From positions 248,001-312,000 of the forward strand of contig NZ_JADQAI010000004.1 of assembly GCF_022129235.1 (NCBI RefSeq): a stretch of DNA of 64,000 bases, given 5' to 3'. Each line of letters begins with the position of its first letter. The first letter of the stretch is position 1. Source of the stretch: Psychrobacter sp. Ps6 (GTDB lineage Bacteria; Pseudomonadota; Gammaproteobacteria; Pseudomonadales; Moraxellaceae). Made by a program: the position numbers and the translations under genes. The notes under the pieces are model-generated. The model was given only the letters and a program-made list of their open reading frames with translations. It ran no database searches and had not been told where the DNA came from. Of the stretch, positions 21,093 to 31,085 are shown piece after piece.

Positions 21093-21408
21093 ATATTCTA
21101 TTATTGAATATAGTGAGCGGATAGCGTACAAATGGGAAGCACAAAGCAAATGATTGATAAGGCTTAGTAGGTAAAAGACTTGTCAGTCATTTTGCAAATA
21201 TGTTATATATAGTCGCAGTGTTGATCGTATCAGCCGTTGCTATATTTTTTTATCAAGATTAGCCTGATTAAGGCAATTCATCCATCATAAAAAAGCTATA
21301 TATCCACTGCACACATTTTTGTCAGGTAGTATGGATAGTACTGAATAGCAATTTATTCCTTTTCTACTGCACTTTTATATTGCACTACGCAACACGAGTT
21401 GATGATTC
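21093..21408. other. Gap between the PerM-like gene and hda
   Basis: About 316 bases, AT-rich. The only frame worth naming is a 20-codon hydrophobic one at 21200-21262, which lacks a ribosome site. No terminator hairpin with a T-run was seen, so some read-through into hda is possible. Confidence 0.4.
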
Positions 21409-22212
21409 ATGGCAGAAGCACAGCTAAGTCTCAATCTGGACATTAAGCATGATGCAAGTCTCAGCGACTTTGCCGGTCCCGGTTGGATGTCTATTATTGA
21501 TGCAGTGCGGCAATTACATGTCGGCCTGATTGGTCAGTTATACCTGTTTGGTAGCCCTGCGACGGGTAAGTCTCACTTGCTCTCCGCTATTTGTGAGTCA
21601 TTTATTGAAATGGACAAATCAGCAATTTGCCTGTCACTCAATGAATTAATCCATACCGATGTCCATGTGTTATCTTCTTTAGAGAACTTTGATCTGATTG
21701 CTATCGATGATTTAGAAGTGCTTGAGCAAAGTAGCCAGTGGCAAGAAGCGCTGTTTCATCTGATCAACCGTAGCCGCGAAGGTCAGCGCCAGCTTTTATT
21801 TGCGGCCAATAAGCCAGCGGGTGACTTGCCGTTTCAACTCAGAGATTTATTGACGCGTTTGGCACAAGCTCCAGCCTTTAAAGTGCCTACTGGTCATGAT
21901 TTAGCAGACCGTCAAGCATTGCTCCAATCCATTTTGCGTCGGCGCGGCTGGCAGTTTGATGATCGAATTATCAATCATTTATTGACTGAAGGGCCGCATC
22001 GTATCGGTGCAATGATGGAAGTGCTTAATTATATTCAGCCAATGTTTTCTAACCTTGGCCGCAGTAATATATCAAAAGCGGTGATAAGTGATGCATTACG
22101 TACCATTGATGAGCAAACACTCGCAGCAGAGCTGGCTGATATAGCCCAAGAGACGCAAGTAGACAACGAGATAACGGATCAAGACCAACATACGATGCCA
22201 CTTGATTTTTAG
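21409..22212 (+). CDS. hda: Hda, regulatory inactivator of DnaA
   Basis: Hda is a DnaA-related AAA+ protein. Bound to the DNA-loaded beta clamp, it stimulates ATP hydrolysis by DnaA so that replication starts only once per cycle. The clamp-binding peptide QLSLNL is at residues 5-10, exactly where the family has it. Walker A is GSPATGKSH (about 48-56), Walker B is LIAIDDLEVL (about 94-103), and the arginine-finger region QLRDLLTRL follows. The DnaA DNA-binding domain IV is absent, as expected. At 267 residues it has about 30 extra polar residues at the C-terminus (ending HTMPLDF) compared with E. coli Hda. Confidence 0.93.
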   Translation: MAEAQLSLNLDIKHDASLSDFAGPGWMSIIDAVRQLHVGLIGQLYLFGSPATGKSHLLSAICESFIEMDKSAICLSLNELIHTDVHVLSSLENFDLIAIDDLEVLEQSSQWQEALFHLINRSREGQRQLLFAANKPAGDLPFQLRDLLTRLAQAPAFKVPTGHDLADRQALLQSILRRRGWQFDDRIINHLLTEGPHRIGAMMEVLNYIQPMFSNLGRSNISKAVISDALRTIDEQTLAAELADIAQETQVDNEITDQDQHTMPLDF

Positions 22213-22315
22213 CCGTAAAACTTTTGATCGTAAAACTTTTAGCAGCAAAAATACAAATAACAGTAAGAATACGAACTTTTTATCCAACCTGCTTTCACTA
22301 TTAATGGAATAACCT

Positions 22316-23017
22316 ATGAAATCGAATGCTTCTTTGCTAAAAAAATTGACTATTGGTATGTTGTTTGTGGGTGCGACCTCAGTCTCTATGATGTCACAAG
22401 CCGCTGTGACGCTATTGGTTGATGACCATATCAAAGTGACTGCCATCAATGGACAAGAAGTTCAGCAGAGCGCTTTTCAGCCATTAACCAAGAAGTTCAC
22501 GCTCCAGCCGGGCCAACACGCTATCACTGCTAAGTATGACCGCTTATATAACTTGCAGCGTGATGAGCATGATTACCTGCGTTCAGGTAACGTCAGCGTG
22601 ACGGCGGAATTGGCAGATAACCAAACGTATCGTTTGACGATGCCGAACCAGCCAGAAGATTACGAAGCCGCTAAAGATTATGCTAAGCAGCCAACACTCG
22701 CTATCCAGCAGAACAACACGGTTATCGCAAGTCAGCAGGGTATGGCTGGTAATCAAGGTGGACTGTTTTCAGGACTTGGTAAGGCGTTAGGGGGTGTGTT
22801 TGGTGGGGCGGGCGATGCCGAGCTACAAAATCAACGTGCGATTGCTGCGTTAGATCAACCAGCAGTAATGCCAAACAATGCTAATGTTGGTACGACCAAT
22901 ATCAAGCAAACTACGAGTGTGAATACCTCTACCAATACCTTAGATTCATTTATGCAGATTTGGCTACAAGCAACGCCTGCTGAGCGTGAAAAGATGCGTC
23001 AATGGATTCAACAGTAA
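22316..23017 (+). CDS. DUF2057 family periplasmic protein (YccT/CsgI-like)
   Basis: The product is a 233-residue secreted protein with a clear signal peptide (KKLTIGMLFVGATSVSMMSQ, cleavage near residue 29-30). The mature start VTLLVDDHIKVTAINGQEV and the QPLTKKFTLQPGQHAITAKY segment fit DUF2057, a family that includes E. coli YccT/CsgI, a periplasmic inhibitor of curli assembly. No csg genes are nearby, so the role here is open. The middle holds a Gly-rich stretch (GGLFSGLGKALGGVFGG) and the C-terminus an amphipathic helix (DSFMQIWLQATPAEREKMR). The gene follows hda by about 100 bases and is closed by a strong terminator. Confidence 0.8.
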   Translation: MKSNASLLKKLTIGMLFVGATSVSMMSQAAVTLLVDDHIKVTAINGQEVQQSAFQPLTKKFTLQPGQHAITAKYDRLYNLQRDEHDYLRSGNVSVTAELADNQTYRLTMPNQPEDYEAAKDYAKQPTLAIQQNNTVIASQQGMAGNQGGLFSGLGKALGGVFGGAGDAELQNQRAIAALDQPAVMPNNANVGTTNIKQTTSVNTSTNTLDSFMQIWLQATPAEREKMRQWIQQ

Positions 23018-23044
23018 ATCAATCTGTTACAGATTGCTGAGCAT

Positions 23045-23073
23045 AAAAAAGCACCCAACTGGGTGCTTTTTTA
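23045..23073. terminator. Bidirectional terminator between DUF2057 gene and dps
   Basis: AAAAAGCACCCA pairs with TGGGTGCTTTTT over a short loop. A and T tracts serve both convergent genes. Confidence 0.9.
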
Positions 23074-23136
23074 TGGTTCTAAATTTTACTGTTATTTGGC
23101 TTAATTTAAGCGATATATAATCAGCTTAATAAAGTA

Positions 23137-23622
23137 TTACCCCAAAAAGGCATTGTACATCCATACCAGTTTCTCTTGCTCTTGTACGTATGCATCGACC
23201 AGATCAGCGGTACCTTGATCATCGCTTTCTGCTGCTAATGAAGATACTTGACGCTGCTCTGCGATTAAGGCTTGTAAACCAGTTACTACGCCTTTAACGC
23301 AAGATGTACCATCTTTGACGTTTTTGTCTTCGCTGATGCTCGTGTGTTGTACAAAATCGCTATAAGCGTGAAGTGGTGTACCACCGAGAGTCAAGATACG
23401 CTCAGCGATCTCATCAATCTGTAACTGCAGCGCTGTATACAATTCCTCAAACTTTGGATGCAAAGTAAAGAAATGCTCACCTTTTACATTCCAGTGATAG
23501 CCACGTACGTTTAAGTAAAACACATGATACGTTGATAGCAGGTTGTTTAATTGAGCGATGACTTCGCTCATGTCAGCTTTTTCTAGACCGATCTGGTTAG
23601 TAGCGTTATTAGTATTACTCAT
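23137..23622 (-). CDS. dps: Dps family ferritin-like DNA-protection protein
   Basis: Dps proteins form 12-subunit shells that store iron, use peroxide to oxidise Fe(II) and often bind DNA in stationary phase or oxidative stress. The 161-residue protein has the ferroxidase signature split across subunits: YHVFYLNVRGYHWNVKGEHF (His ligands), then FEELYTALQLQIDEIAERIL (Asp and Glu ligands) and LGGTPLHAYSDF. The N-terminus is short and not Lys-rich, so DNA binding may be weak. AAGGACA precedes the ATG. The roughly 255-base upstream gap is very AT-rich; I could not define an OxyR or Fur site. Confidence 0.93.
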   Translation of the reverse strand: MSNTNNATNQIGLEKADMSEVIAQLNNLLSTYHVFYLNVRGYHWNVKGEHFFTLHPKFEELYTALQLQIDEIAERILTLGGTPLHAYSDFVQHTSISEDKNVKDGTSCVKGVVTGLQALIAEQRQVSSLAAESDDQGTADLVDAYVQEQEKLVWMYNAFLG

Positions 23623-23835
23623 AATGTTGTCCTTATAATGTGAGTGTTGTTATACGAAATTGAAGAAAGATGAATAGTAGTTACTTAATATAGAAATAAA
23701 AATATCTTAACTTTTATTAATATCAGTGTAAGCTCTATCTCTTCCTTTTATGCTTATAATAATAGCAAACTATCATTAATAAGTTAAATATAATAAATGC
23801 AATTTTACGATTGGTTTTATAAAACTATAATTGAG

Positions 23836-23867
23836 TCTCTCTATCGATTTTCTAAACAATAGAGAGA
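23836..23867 (-). other. Hairpin after the YcxB-like gene
   Basis: TCTCTCTAT at 23836-23844 and its complement at 23859-23867 form a 9-bp stem just beyond the stop of the minus-strand gene. The T-content after it is poor, so termination is uncertain. Confidence 0.4.
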
Positions 23868-23878
23868 GCTGATAACCG

Positions 23879-24538
23879 TTATACTGGCGGCTGCAATTTT
23901 TCAGGATTTAAGCCTTTAACCGGAACCACTTCTTGTAAATGTTGACGTACCGTATCGATAGGGAATTTTTGCGCTTGCAAGCGTTTCGGAAGGATTTGGC
24001 TACCTTGCTGACCTTTCATCTCAAACATCATAAAGATATAGTCGTCAGTCTCATCCCAGCTCTTGATAGCAGTCCACGGAATAACCGCTTGCTGGGTCGC
24101 ACCTGCACGCATTTGCATACCGCGCATTTGCGAGTTTTTCATCATCTCAGGCTGGTTGCTTGGCATCGCCATGACTAGACCATGTTTTTGTACACCAAGC
24201 TTCATTTGACGCATTTCATCTGGCATCTCTTGATCAGCAATTTGTTTTTCAAACTCTCTTTTTACATACCATCTAAAGCCTAAAGTACGCGCCAAAAGAT
24301 AAATCACCACACCAACGAGCATCAACCAAAAAATGATGGTTGAGTAGCCTGTTACAAAGATCAGTCCTGCAACAGCAAGTACCACAACCACAGCCATAAT
24401 GATCCATTCTTTGGTCTTAAAGCTCGACAGACCAAAAGAGGGGCTGGCACTGGCAAACAGTTCATATTGGGCTTGAAGAAATTCAGCTTCAGTCAGGTTT
24501 AAGGCGACAGGTTGGAGCGTGTAAGGATACAGGGCCAT
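23879..24538 (-). CDS. YcxB-like membrane protein
   Basis: This 219-residue inner-membrane protein has two adjacent membrane helices (about residues 46-66, IIMAVVVVLAVAGLIFVTGY, and 68-88). A cytoplasmic C-terminal domain follows, with VIPWTAIKSWDETDDYIFMM and SQILPKRLQ. That order and the PW...I...E-D-Y...ILPKR pattern fit the YcxB-like family, whose function is unknown. The stretch between (MKNSQMRGMQMRAGATQQ) is Met- and Gln-rich. It is monocistronic between dps and serS. The ribosome site is weak. Confidence 0.75.
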   Translation of the reverse strand: MALYPYTLQPVALNLTEAEFLQAQYELFASASPSFGLSSFKTKEWIIMAVVVVLAVAGLIFVTGYSTIIFWLMLVGVVIYLLARTLGFRWYVKREFEKQIADQEMPDEMRQMKLGVQKHGLVMAMPSNQPEMMKNSQMRGMQMRAGATQQAVIPWTAIKSWDETDDYIFMMFEMKGQQGSQILPKRLQAQKFPIDTVRQHLQEVVPVKGLNPEKLQPPV

Positions 24539-25023
24539 AAAGGTTTCTCAGATGCTTGTGTTAAAAGTGTTGGGTTTACATCGCCAAAGCCAAGTCGTGA
24601 TGTACTACTTGGCTGTAGGTAAATAAAGGTATGCGCTTATCTTACCGAAAAGTACTCTTAAATGAAACATATAAGCGGTTCTGTTCACTGATAGCGGCGA
24701 TATTAATGGCTTTAATAAAGGTAGATGAGCCTTATTAAAGTAAGTTGAACTTTAGGATATGTATTTCGGGTAAGTATAACTGGCTATGGATAATGAAAGT
24801 AGTAGCCCAAAATCACGCTAAAAGCGCTCAAAAAGGCTCAAAGCATGGTCAAATCTGCTGGGTCTTGGTATGATAGCGGCACCCATATAGTTTGATAAAA
24901 AATATGGCAGCATGGCAAGGTAGTTATTGAGTTATCAAGCTTTGCAATAAGTATAAGCTGACCAATAATTATACTAATAATGTTTTAACTTCTTATTCAC
25001 TCTTAGTGTTACAGGCAACGATT
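24539..25023. other. Divergent intergenic region upstream of serS
   Basis: About 485 bases with no coding frame. It contains an imperfect hairpin around 24710-24740 (CTTTAATA-AAGG facing CCTTATTAAAG). Promoters for the YcxB-like gene and serS are expected here, but I could not place them reliably. Confidence 0.4.
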
Positions 25024-26313
25024 ATGATAGATCCAAAACTCTTACGCGGCGATTTGAGCGATTTACAACAGCAGCTGGCCACTCGTGGCTACACGCTTGA
25101 TATGGAGTTTTGGCAGTCGATTGAATCCGAGCGTAAGTCATTGCAAGTCAAAACAGAGGAGTTGCAATCGCGCCGTAACACCGGGGCTAAGCAAGTCGGT
25201 GCCCTAAAAAAATCAGGCGAAGATGCCAGTGAGCTATTGGCTGAGATGCAAAGCGTTAGCGGTGAGATCAAAGCTGCGGAAGACGAGCTACGCACCTTAC
25301 AAGAGCGACTCACTCAAGCGGCGCTACAGATTCCAAATATTCCAGCGGCAGATGTACCAGTGGGTACGTCAGAAGACGATAACGTAGAAGTGCGTAAATG
25401 GGGCACGCCGCGTACGTTTGATTTTGAGATTCAAGATCATACTCATATCGGTGAGACGCTTGGTATGCTCGACTTTGAGGCCGCGACCAAGTTGACTGGT
25501 AGCCGTTTTAACGTGCTAAAAGGTCAATTGGCGCAGCTGCATCGTGCACTGATTCAATTTATGCTCAACACCCATACGATGAAATATGGTTATCTTGAGA
25601 CCTATGTGCCTTATATCGTCAATAGCGATAGCTTAAAAGGGACGGGTCAGTTGCCTAAGTTTGAAGATGATTTGTTTAAGCTAAGCAATCACACGAATAA
25701 CGATGAGATGGATTTTTATCTCATCCCAACCGCTGAAGTGCCAATGACTAATTTAGTACGCGGCGAACGTTTGGATATCAAAGAGCTACCGCTAAAATTC
25801 ACCGCGCATACGCCATGTTTCCGTAGTGAAGCAGGTTCGCACGGGCGTGATACGCGTGGCTTGATTCGTCAGCATCAGTTTGAAAAAGTGGAAATGGTCA
25901 ATGTTGGCACCGCAGAGCAATCTGATGATTTGCTAGAGGCGATGACAGGGCAGGCCGAATATATCTTGCAGCAGCTTGAGTTGCCATACCGTACAGTACA
26001 ACTATGTACGGGCGATATGGGTTTCGCCGCACAAAAAACTTATGACATCGAAGTATGGTTACCAAGCCAAGACACGTACCGTGAAATCTCTAGCTGCTCT
26101 AACTGTGGTGATTTCCAAGCGCGCCGTATGGGTACGCGTGTCAAAGATGGCAAACAAACCAGCTTAGCTCATACTTTAAATGGTTCAGGTTTGGCCGTGG
26201 GTCGTACGCTGCTCGCCGTGATGGAAAACCATCAAAACGCGGATGGTAGCATCACGATTCCAGAAGTATTGCGTCCGTTTATGGGCGGTGCTGAGACAAT
26301 CTCAGTAGTATAA
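25024..26313 (+). CDS. serS: Seryl-tRNA synthetase
   Basis: SerRS charges tRNA-Ser and tRNA-Sec with serine. The protein is 429 residues from the ATG at 25024, where [10 protein letters not shown] matches the family N-terminus. The frame extends 6 codons upstream but without support. The N-terminal antiparallel coiled coil (about 28-105) grips the long variable arm of tRNA-Ser. Class II motifs follow: motif 2 region [24 protein letters not shown] and motif 3 region [18 protein letters not shown], with [18 protein letters not shown] for ATP and serine. The organism's tRNA-Ser(UGA) gene is also in this window at 46151. Confidence 0.98.
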   Translation: MIDPKLLRGDLSDLQQQLATRGYTLDMEFWQSIESERKSLQVKTEELQSRRNTGAKQVGALKKSGEDASELLAEMQSVSGEIKAAEDELRTLQERLTQAALQIPNIPAADVPVGTSEDDNVEVRKWGTPRTFDFEIQDHTHIGETLGMLDFEAATKLTGSRFNVLKGQLAQLHRALIQFMLNTHTMKYGYLETYVPYIVNSDSLKGTGQLPKFEDDLFKLSNHTNNDEMDFYLIPTAEVPMTNLVRGERLDIKELPLKFTAHTPCFRSEAGSHGRDTRGLIRQHQFEKVEMVNVGTAEQSDDLLEAMTGQAEYILQQLELPYRTVQLCTGDMGFAAQKTYDIEVWLPSQDTYREISSCSNCGDFQARRMGTRVKDGKQTSLAHTLNGSGLAVGRTLLAVMENHQNADGSITIPEVLRPFMGGAETISVV

Positions 26314-26592
26314 GTAATCCATCAATAGGGAGCTGTCAGTTGTTTAAGTTTCTGGCAGCATGCTATTTGGTTTTGCCACTATTTGTTATTTAACAAAACT
26401 GATGTGAGTCATTGCTAAATATAAACGGTCTTGTCACCGCATTTTTGGCTAGGCTCATAGCAAATATGTTAAAATTGCATTTTTATTTTATAGCCTATCC
26501 ACTGAGGACGCCTGCCGCGTTTTTGGTGGATTATCCTTTGAGTAAACTCTCCTCTTATCTTTATACGACTCATTCGAATATTAGGACACTCT

Positions 26593-28590
26593 ATGCCAGC
26601 TCCAATTAGCGAACGTAAACTAGCCAATGCCATCCGTGTACTGTCGTTTGACGCGGTTCAAAAAGCCAACTCTGGACATCCGGGTGCGCCAATGGGTATG
26701 GCTGATATTGCCGAAGTTTTGTGGCGCAAATTTTTGAAGCACAATCCAGCAGATCCTAATTGGCACAACCGTGACCGCTTTGTACTGTCAAACGGTCACG
26801 GCTCGATGCTTATTTATTCATTGTTACATTTATCAGGTTATGATGTGAGTGTTGATGACCTAAAAGGTTTCCGTCAGCTGCATTCAAAGACCCCAGGTCA
26901 TCCTGAACTTGGCTACACGCCTGGTGTAGAAACGACTACTGGTCCACTAGGACAAGGTATTGCCAATGCCGTTGGTTTTGCGATTGCAGAAAAAACGCTC
27001 GCCGCACAGTTCAACCGTGACGGTCATAATATCGTTGATCACCATACCTATGCATTCTTAGGCGATGGTTGCTTGATGGAAGGTATCAGTCATGAAGTAT
27101 GCTCACTCGCTGGCACATTAGGCCTGGGCAAATTGGTATTCTTCTATGATGATAATGGTATCTCAATCGATGGTAATGTCGAAGGTTGGTTCACTGATGA
27201 TACCGAAGCGCGCTTTGAGTCGTACGGCTGGCAAGTTATCAAAGTCGATGGTCACGATACTGATGCGATCACGCAAGCAACTGAGCAAGCGATTGCAGAG
27301 ACTGCTAAGCCAAGCTTGATCATTTGTAAAACCACCATCGGTGCTGGTAGCCCGAACAAACAAGGTCTTGCAGCCAGTCATGGCGCGCCACTCGGTGATG
27401 ACGAAATTGCCCTGACGCGTGATGCATTGTCTTGGAAACATGCACCGTTTGAATTAGCTGACGAAATCTATGAAGCATGGGATGCTAAAGCCAAAGGCGA
27501 CGTACAGCAAAAGAACTGGGATGCAGACTTTGAAGCGTATAAAAAAGCCTATCCAGAGCTTGCCGCAGAACTATCACGCCGTCTAAATGGCGAGTTGCCC
27601 GCTGACTTTGCTAGCCAAGCGCAAGCTTATATTCAGCAAACGCAAGAAGCGGGCGGTGATGTTGCTAGTCGTAAAGCTAGCCAAAATGCTATCAACAGCT
27701 TGCAGCCGTTATTGCCAGAATTGCTAGGCGGTTCAGCGGATCTAGCTGGCTCGAACCTTACGCTATTCAAAGGCGCGAAAGGCATCGAAAAAGACGCTGA
27801 CGGCAACTATATCTATTACGGTGTGCGCGAGTTCGGTATGACCGCGATTGCCAATGGTATCGCACTACATGGCGGCTTTATCCCTTACGTAGCGACTTTC
27901 CTAATGTTTATGGAATACGCACGTAACGCCGTACGCATGGGCGCACTCATGAAGCAGCGCGTCATCCACGTCTATACGCATGACTCTATCGGTCTGGGTG
28001 AAGACGGCCCGACGCATCAGCCAGTTGAGCAATTGACGAGCCTACGTACCACGCCGAATCTACGTACATGGCGTCCGTGTGATGCGACTGAATCTGCCAG
28101 CGCTTGGGTAGAAGCAATCAAATCAGAAAACAACCCATCAGCATTGATCTTTAGCCGTCAAAGCTTGCCACATCAAGCGCGCGATAGCGAGCAAGTAGCG
28201 AACATCACCAAAGGTGGTTATGTATTGGCAAAAGAGCAAGGCGAGCTACAAGCCATCATCATCGCAACTGGTTCAGAAGTTGGCCTAGCGATGGAAGCGT
28301 ACGAGACGTTAAGTGCAAACGGTGTTGGCGTCCGTGTGGTGTCTATGCCGTGTGCTGAGATTTTCGTCGAGCAAGATGCTAGCTATCGTGAAGCCGTATT
28401 GCCTGCCAATATCCGTGCCCGCGTCGCAGTAGAAGCCGCTCATGTAGATTACTGGTATAAGTTCGTTGGTCTAGATGGCAAAGTCATCGGTATGACCACT
28501 TATGGCGAATCTGCCCCAGCTAGCGATCTATATAAAGAGTTTGGTATTACCACTAATGCTGTGGTTGAAGCGGTAAATAGTTTGGTGTAA
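26593..28590 (+). CDS. tkt: Transketolase
   Basis: Transketolase moves two-carbon ketol units between sugar phosphates in the pentose phosphate pathway using thiamine diphosphate. The 665-residue protein has [20 protein letters not shown] at the N-terminus, [27 protein letters not shown], the TPP/Mg motif [14 protein letters not shown], then [20 protein letters not shown] and [17 protein letters not shown]. The C-terminal domain ends normally. The ATG at 26593 sits after AGGACACTCT. A strong terminator follows. Identification is certain. Confidence 0.98.
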   Translation: MPAPISERKLANAIRVLSFDAVQKANSGHPGAPMGMADIAEVLWRKFLKHNPADPNWHNRDRFVLSNGHGSMLIYSLLHLSGYDVSVDDLKGFRQLHSKTPGHPELGYTPGVETTTGPLGQGIANAVGFAIAEKTLAAQFNRDGHNIVDHHTYAFLGDGCLMEGISHEVCSLAGTLGLGKLVFFYDDNGISIDGNVEGWFTDDTEARFESYGWQVIKVDGHDTDAITQATEQAIAETAKPSLIICKTTIGAGSPNKQGLAASHGAPLGDDEIALTRDALSWKHAPFELADEIYEAWDAKAKGDVQQKNWDADFEAYKKAYPELAAELSRRLNGELPADFASQAQAYIQQTQEAGGDVASRKASQNAINSLQPLLPELLGGSADLAGSNLTLFKGAKGIEKDADGNYIYYGVREFGMTAIANGIALHGGFIPYVATFLMFMEYARNAVRMGALMKQRVIHVYTHDSIGLGEDGPTHQPVEQLTSLRTTPNLRTWRPCDATESASAWVEAIKSENNPSALIFSRQSLPHQARDSEQVANITKGGYVLAKEQGELQAIIIATGSEVGLAMEAYETLSANGVGVRVVSMPCAEIFVEQDASYREAVLPANIRARVAVEAAHVDYWYKFVGLDGKVIGMTTYGESAPASDLYKEFGITTNAVVEAVNSLV

Positions 28591-28613
28591 TAAACCTAAC
28601 TTAGTTGAAGTCT

Positions 28614-28652
28614 AAAAAAGAGCCATTAGAGAAATCTAGTGGCTCTTTTTTT
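28614..28652 (+). terminator. Terminator after tkt
   Basis: AGAGCCATTAGA pairs with TCTAGTGGCTCT (one G-T wobble), with an A-run before and a T-run after. A diverged copy of this hairpin occurs at 30231-30264. Confidence 0.9.
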
Positions 28653-28807
28653 ATGATGGAAAGATGAAAATATGTTGACTAATTTTTATAAGAATCTATA
28701 ATTCAGTTTGTAGTAAAAAGTTATTTTAAGTTTTTGTTATGTAACAAATATTCATGGTTTGATGCGTAGCACGAACCTTTAAACAGCTCCTTTGAGTGAG
28801 TACTCAT

Positions 28808-30154
28808 ATGCCATATCCTCGCGTAAATAAAAACCTTGGTTTAACCCTTTTCACTATTCTTTTTACTATCTCTTTAGCTGCGTGTGGGGGTTCTGGGGAT
28901 GGCTCTGGAAGTGAAAATAATGATGACATTGTTAAGCCTAATACTCCTACGTCCACCGATAAATGCAAAGATAAAACTGCTAGTAATTCAGGGCAGGCTG
29001 ACTTAGACGAAGATGGAATCATTGACGACTGCGACGATGACATCGATGGTGACGGCGTTGTGAATGCAAAAGACGCAAGACCTTTGGATGCCACTATTGC
29101 TGGCATCAGCACTAAATCTTATAAAGGAGACGGTTTTGGCTATATAAATGCAACTGAAAGTTTTTACTTTAATGGCAAAAATCAGCTGGTTGAGCAAGAA
29201 TACCTATCATCTAGCAATCCTGATCGAGCTAATACCTCAACGCAGTTTACTTACGACAATAAAGATCGCCTAATTCGCCGCGAACAAACCCGTGGTCTCG
29301 ATAAGCGAAGTGATGGTATCGAAGTATGGGTATATGATCAAAAAGGTCAGCTAACTGAGTTCAATACTAATTCTGATGGAGATAGTATTTTTGAGAGAAC
29401 AGTAACTTATCAATATAATTCAAACGGTAATATCGAACAGATAGTAGAAAAGGATTCAAGTGATTCGAGGTTTTTCTATAATTCAACAAGAACATATACT
29501 TATAATAGCTCTAATCAGTTAGAAAAAATTGAGACGGATGAATATAACGACGGTAGTATAGACAGAGTTGAAGATATAACTTTTAATATTAATAATTACC
29601 TAGCTAAGTCTGCTCTATCTTTTGTAAGAGTTGATGAAAATACTAATAATGATGTTAGAGAATTGCGTAATACTTTAGAGCTCAGCTACGATAATCAAGG
29701 TAATGTTACAAAAGTTGTTGATAGCTCAATCGATTATGGAAGTGTTCGAGCTGTTACCTATAGCTATGATAATCAAAAAAATATTATTAGAAAGACAACT
29801 AATGACGAACCATCTGTTATCGATATTGAAGTTTCTTATAATAATTTAGGCTTAGCGACTAGTGCTACGGAAACATATGAAGGGTTTAGAGCTAACGTTC
29901 AGAATGTTACTAATAAAGCTGAATATAATAATGCAGGATACTTAACTAAAACTCTAGTAGATGTTAGTCAAAATGGAAAAATCAACCAAGAGATTACTTA
30001 CAGCTATGAAGGAAGCGTCCCACTAAAGTTTAATATGCCAACATTTATAGATTTTGGATTATCTAATAATAGAGCTCCTACTGCGACTAGTTTATTGAAT
30101 AAAGTGAATGCTAGATATACCGCAGATATGATTAAAGAGTCTTATTATGACTAA
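28808..30154 (+). CDS. Lipoprotein with calcium-type repeats and YD-like repeats
   Basis: I do not know the function of this 448-residue protein. A signal peptide ends at a good lipobox (SLAAC, Cys26 counted from the ATG at 28808). A GTG 12 bases upstream is an alternative start. A Gly/Ser/Asp spacer leads to thrombospondin-3-like acidic repeats (ADLDEDGIIDDCDDDIDGDG, about 67-87) that usually bind Ca2+. From about residue 105 on, YD/RHS-like units recur, for example FTYDNKDRLIRRE, YDQKGQLTEFN, YQYNSNGNIEQI, LSYDNQGNVTKV and YSYDNQKNIIRK. It is therefore a predicted outer-membrane-anchored, beta-rich surface protein. The second half is strikingly AT-rich and Asn-rich, unlike tkt next door. 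There is no RHS core or toxin tip. Confidence 0.8.
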   Translation: MPYPRVNKNLGLTLFTILFTISLAACGGSGDGSGSENNDDIVKPNTPTSTDKCKDKTASNSGQADLDEDGIIDDCDDDIDGDGVVNAKDARPLDATIAGISTKSYKGDGFGYINATESFYFNGKNQLVEQEYLSSSNPDRANTSTQFTYDNKDRLIRREQTRGLDKRSDGIEVWVYDQKGQLTEFNTNSDGDSIFERTVTYQYNSNGNIEQIVEKDSSDSRFFYNSTRTYTYNSSNQLEKIETDEYNDGSIDRVEDITFNINNYLAKSALSFVRVDENTNNDVRELRNTLELSYDNQGNVTKVVDSSIDYGSVRAVTYSYDNQKNIIRKTTNDEPSVIDIEVSYNNLGLATSATETYEGFRANVQNVTNKAEYNNAGYLTKTLVDVSQNGKINQEITYSYEGSVPLKFNMPTFIDFGLSNNRAPTATSLLNKVNARYTADMIKESYYD

Positions 30155-30230
30155 CTATATATCTGAGATTGTTATGTCTATAAAGAGTTTACTGTAATTT
30201 AAGCATAAACTAAATTTTTAGTTTATGAGA

Positions 30231-30264
30231 GAGCCGTTAGAGTAGTCTAATAGTTCTTTTTAGT
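30231..30264 (+). terminator. Terminator-like hairpin after the lipoprotein gene
   Basis: AGAGCCGTTAGA faces TCTAATAGTTCT with two wobbles and one mismatch, then TTTTTA. A second small hairpin (CATAAACTA at 30204-30212, TAGTTTATG at 30219-30227) lies just before it. The sequence is clearly related to the tkt terminator. Confidence 0.6.
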
Positions 30265-30295
30265 TGCACACCAAGTTTGATGAGCGAGATATTAA

Positions 30296-31045
30296 ATGAG
30301 CAATAATTATACAGTCGATGACAATAGCATTGCTTCAAATCCCGGTAATACAGAGCTAAATAAATGGGTATGGTTTTGTCATAATAAAATGTTCGTAAGC
30401 TTATTGACACTATTTCTAATTTGCTCATTATTAGCTACGATGGTCATCGATGTTATGTATTTCTTAGTTACTGTTATTGCAGTAGTGATGAACCTTTATT
30501 ACTGGGTAAATAAAAAGGAGCATTTTCTAAGTGGAGATTCAAATGGAGGTATTGTTGTAGATACTTATCCTACTCTCATTGCAGTTAATACAAATTTAAC
30601 TAAAGGTTACGGTCATTTCCCAGTAGTCAAAATAATGAAATGTACTTCATTAGAAAATGTGTCTGTTGGCGATAGAGTACCAACAGTTGCGCTCTATACT
30701 GCCTCAACTAATGACGATTTAGCACATTGGCTAGACTTCAACCCTATTCCTTTATCCTACGCAACTAATGATGCAAAGATAATAAAGTTAGCTATGCAAA
30801 GTTATTCGAACGAACAGTGGGAGGAGTTGGAAAAATATTTATTAGAATTAGAGAAGCCATATAAGCCAGGTTTATATCATGTTGATAAAGAACAGAGTAA
30901 TTGGAATGAGCAATTGAATGACTCTCTAAGTATTTTGAGTAGTATTGAACTTGAAGGAGGAAGTGGACGAATTAATCTAATGAAGATTGTAATTAGCGTA
31001 ATGGTATTTATAGCTATTTTATATGGGCTAAAGATTTTCATTTAA
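30296..31045 (+). CDS. Uncharacterised membrane protein (possibly DUF3239)
   Basis: The 249-residue product has two close membrane helices near the N-terminus (about residues 31-50, KMFVSLLTLFLICSLLATMV, and 51-70), a soluble middle domain and a final membrane helix (about 231-249). The middle contains GDSNGGIVVDTYPTLIAV and TNLTKGYGHFPVVKIMKC, which remind me of the DUF3239 family, of unknown function. That match is from memory and weak. Codon use is AT-rich like the preceding gene. It precedes the NERD nuclease gene by about 40 bases on the same strand, so the two are probably co-transcribed. Confidence 0.65.
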   Translation: MSNNYTVDDNSIASNPGNTELNKWVWFCHNKMFVSLLTLFLICSLLATMVIDVMYFLVTVIAVVMNLYYWVNKKEHFLSGDSNGGIVVDTYPTLIAVNTNLTKGYGHFPVVKIMKCTSLENVSVGDRVPTVALYTASTNDDLAHWLDFNPIPLSYATNDAKIIKLAMQSYSNEQWEELEKYLLELEKPYKPGLYHVDKEQSNWNEQLNDSLSILSSIELEGGSGRINLMKIVISVMVFIAILYGLKIFI

Positions 31046-31085
31046 CGGGTATCAACCTAATGAGTTATTTCTCGAGAAATCTACA

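Noticed and set aside
21200-21262. 20-residue hydrophobic frame between the PerM-like gene and hda
   Set aside because: No ribosome site, very AT-rich context and no recognisable family; likely chance.
22096-22449. Minus-strand 117-residue frame across the hda-DUF2057 junction
   Set aside because: It overlaps the end of hda and the signal peptide of the DUF2057 gene, both well supported, and has no own start signal.
26412-26609. 65-residue frame upstream of tkt
   Set aside because: It runs into the tkt start region and shows no family likeness. The region is better explained as the tkt leader and promoter.
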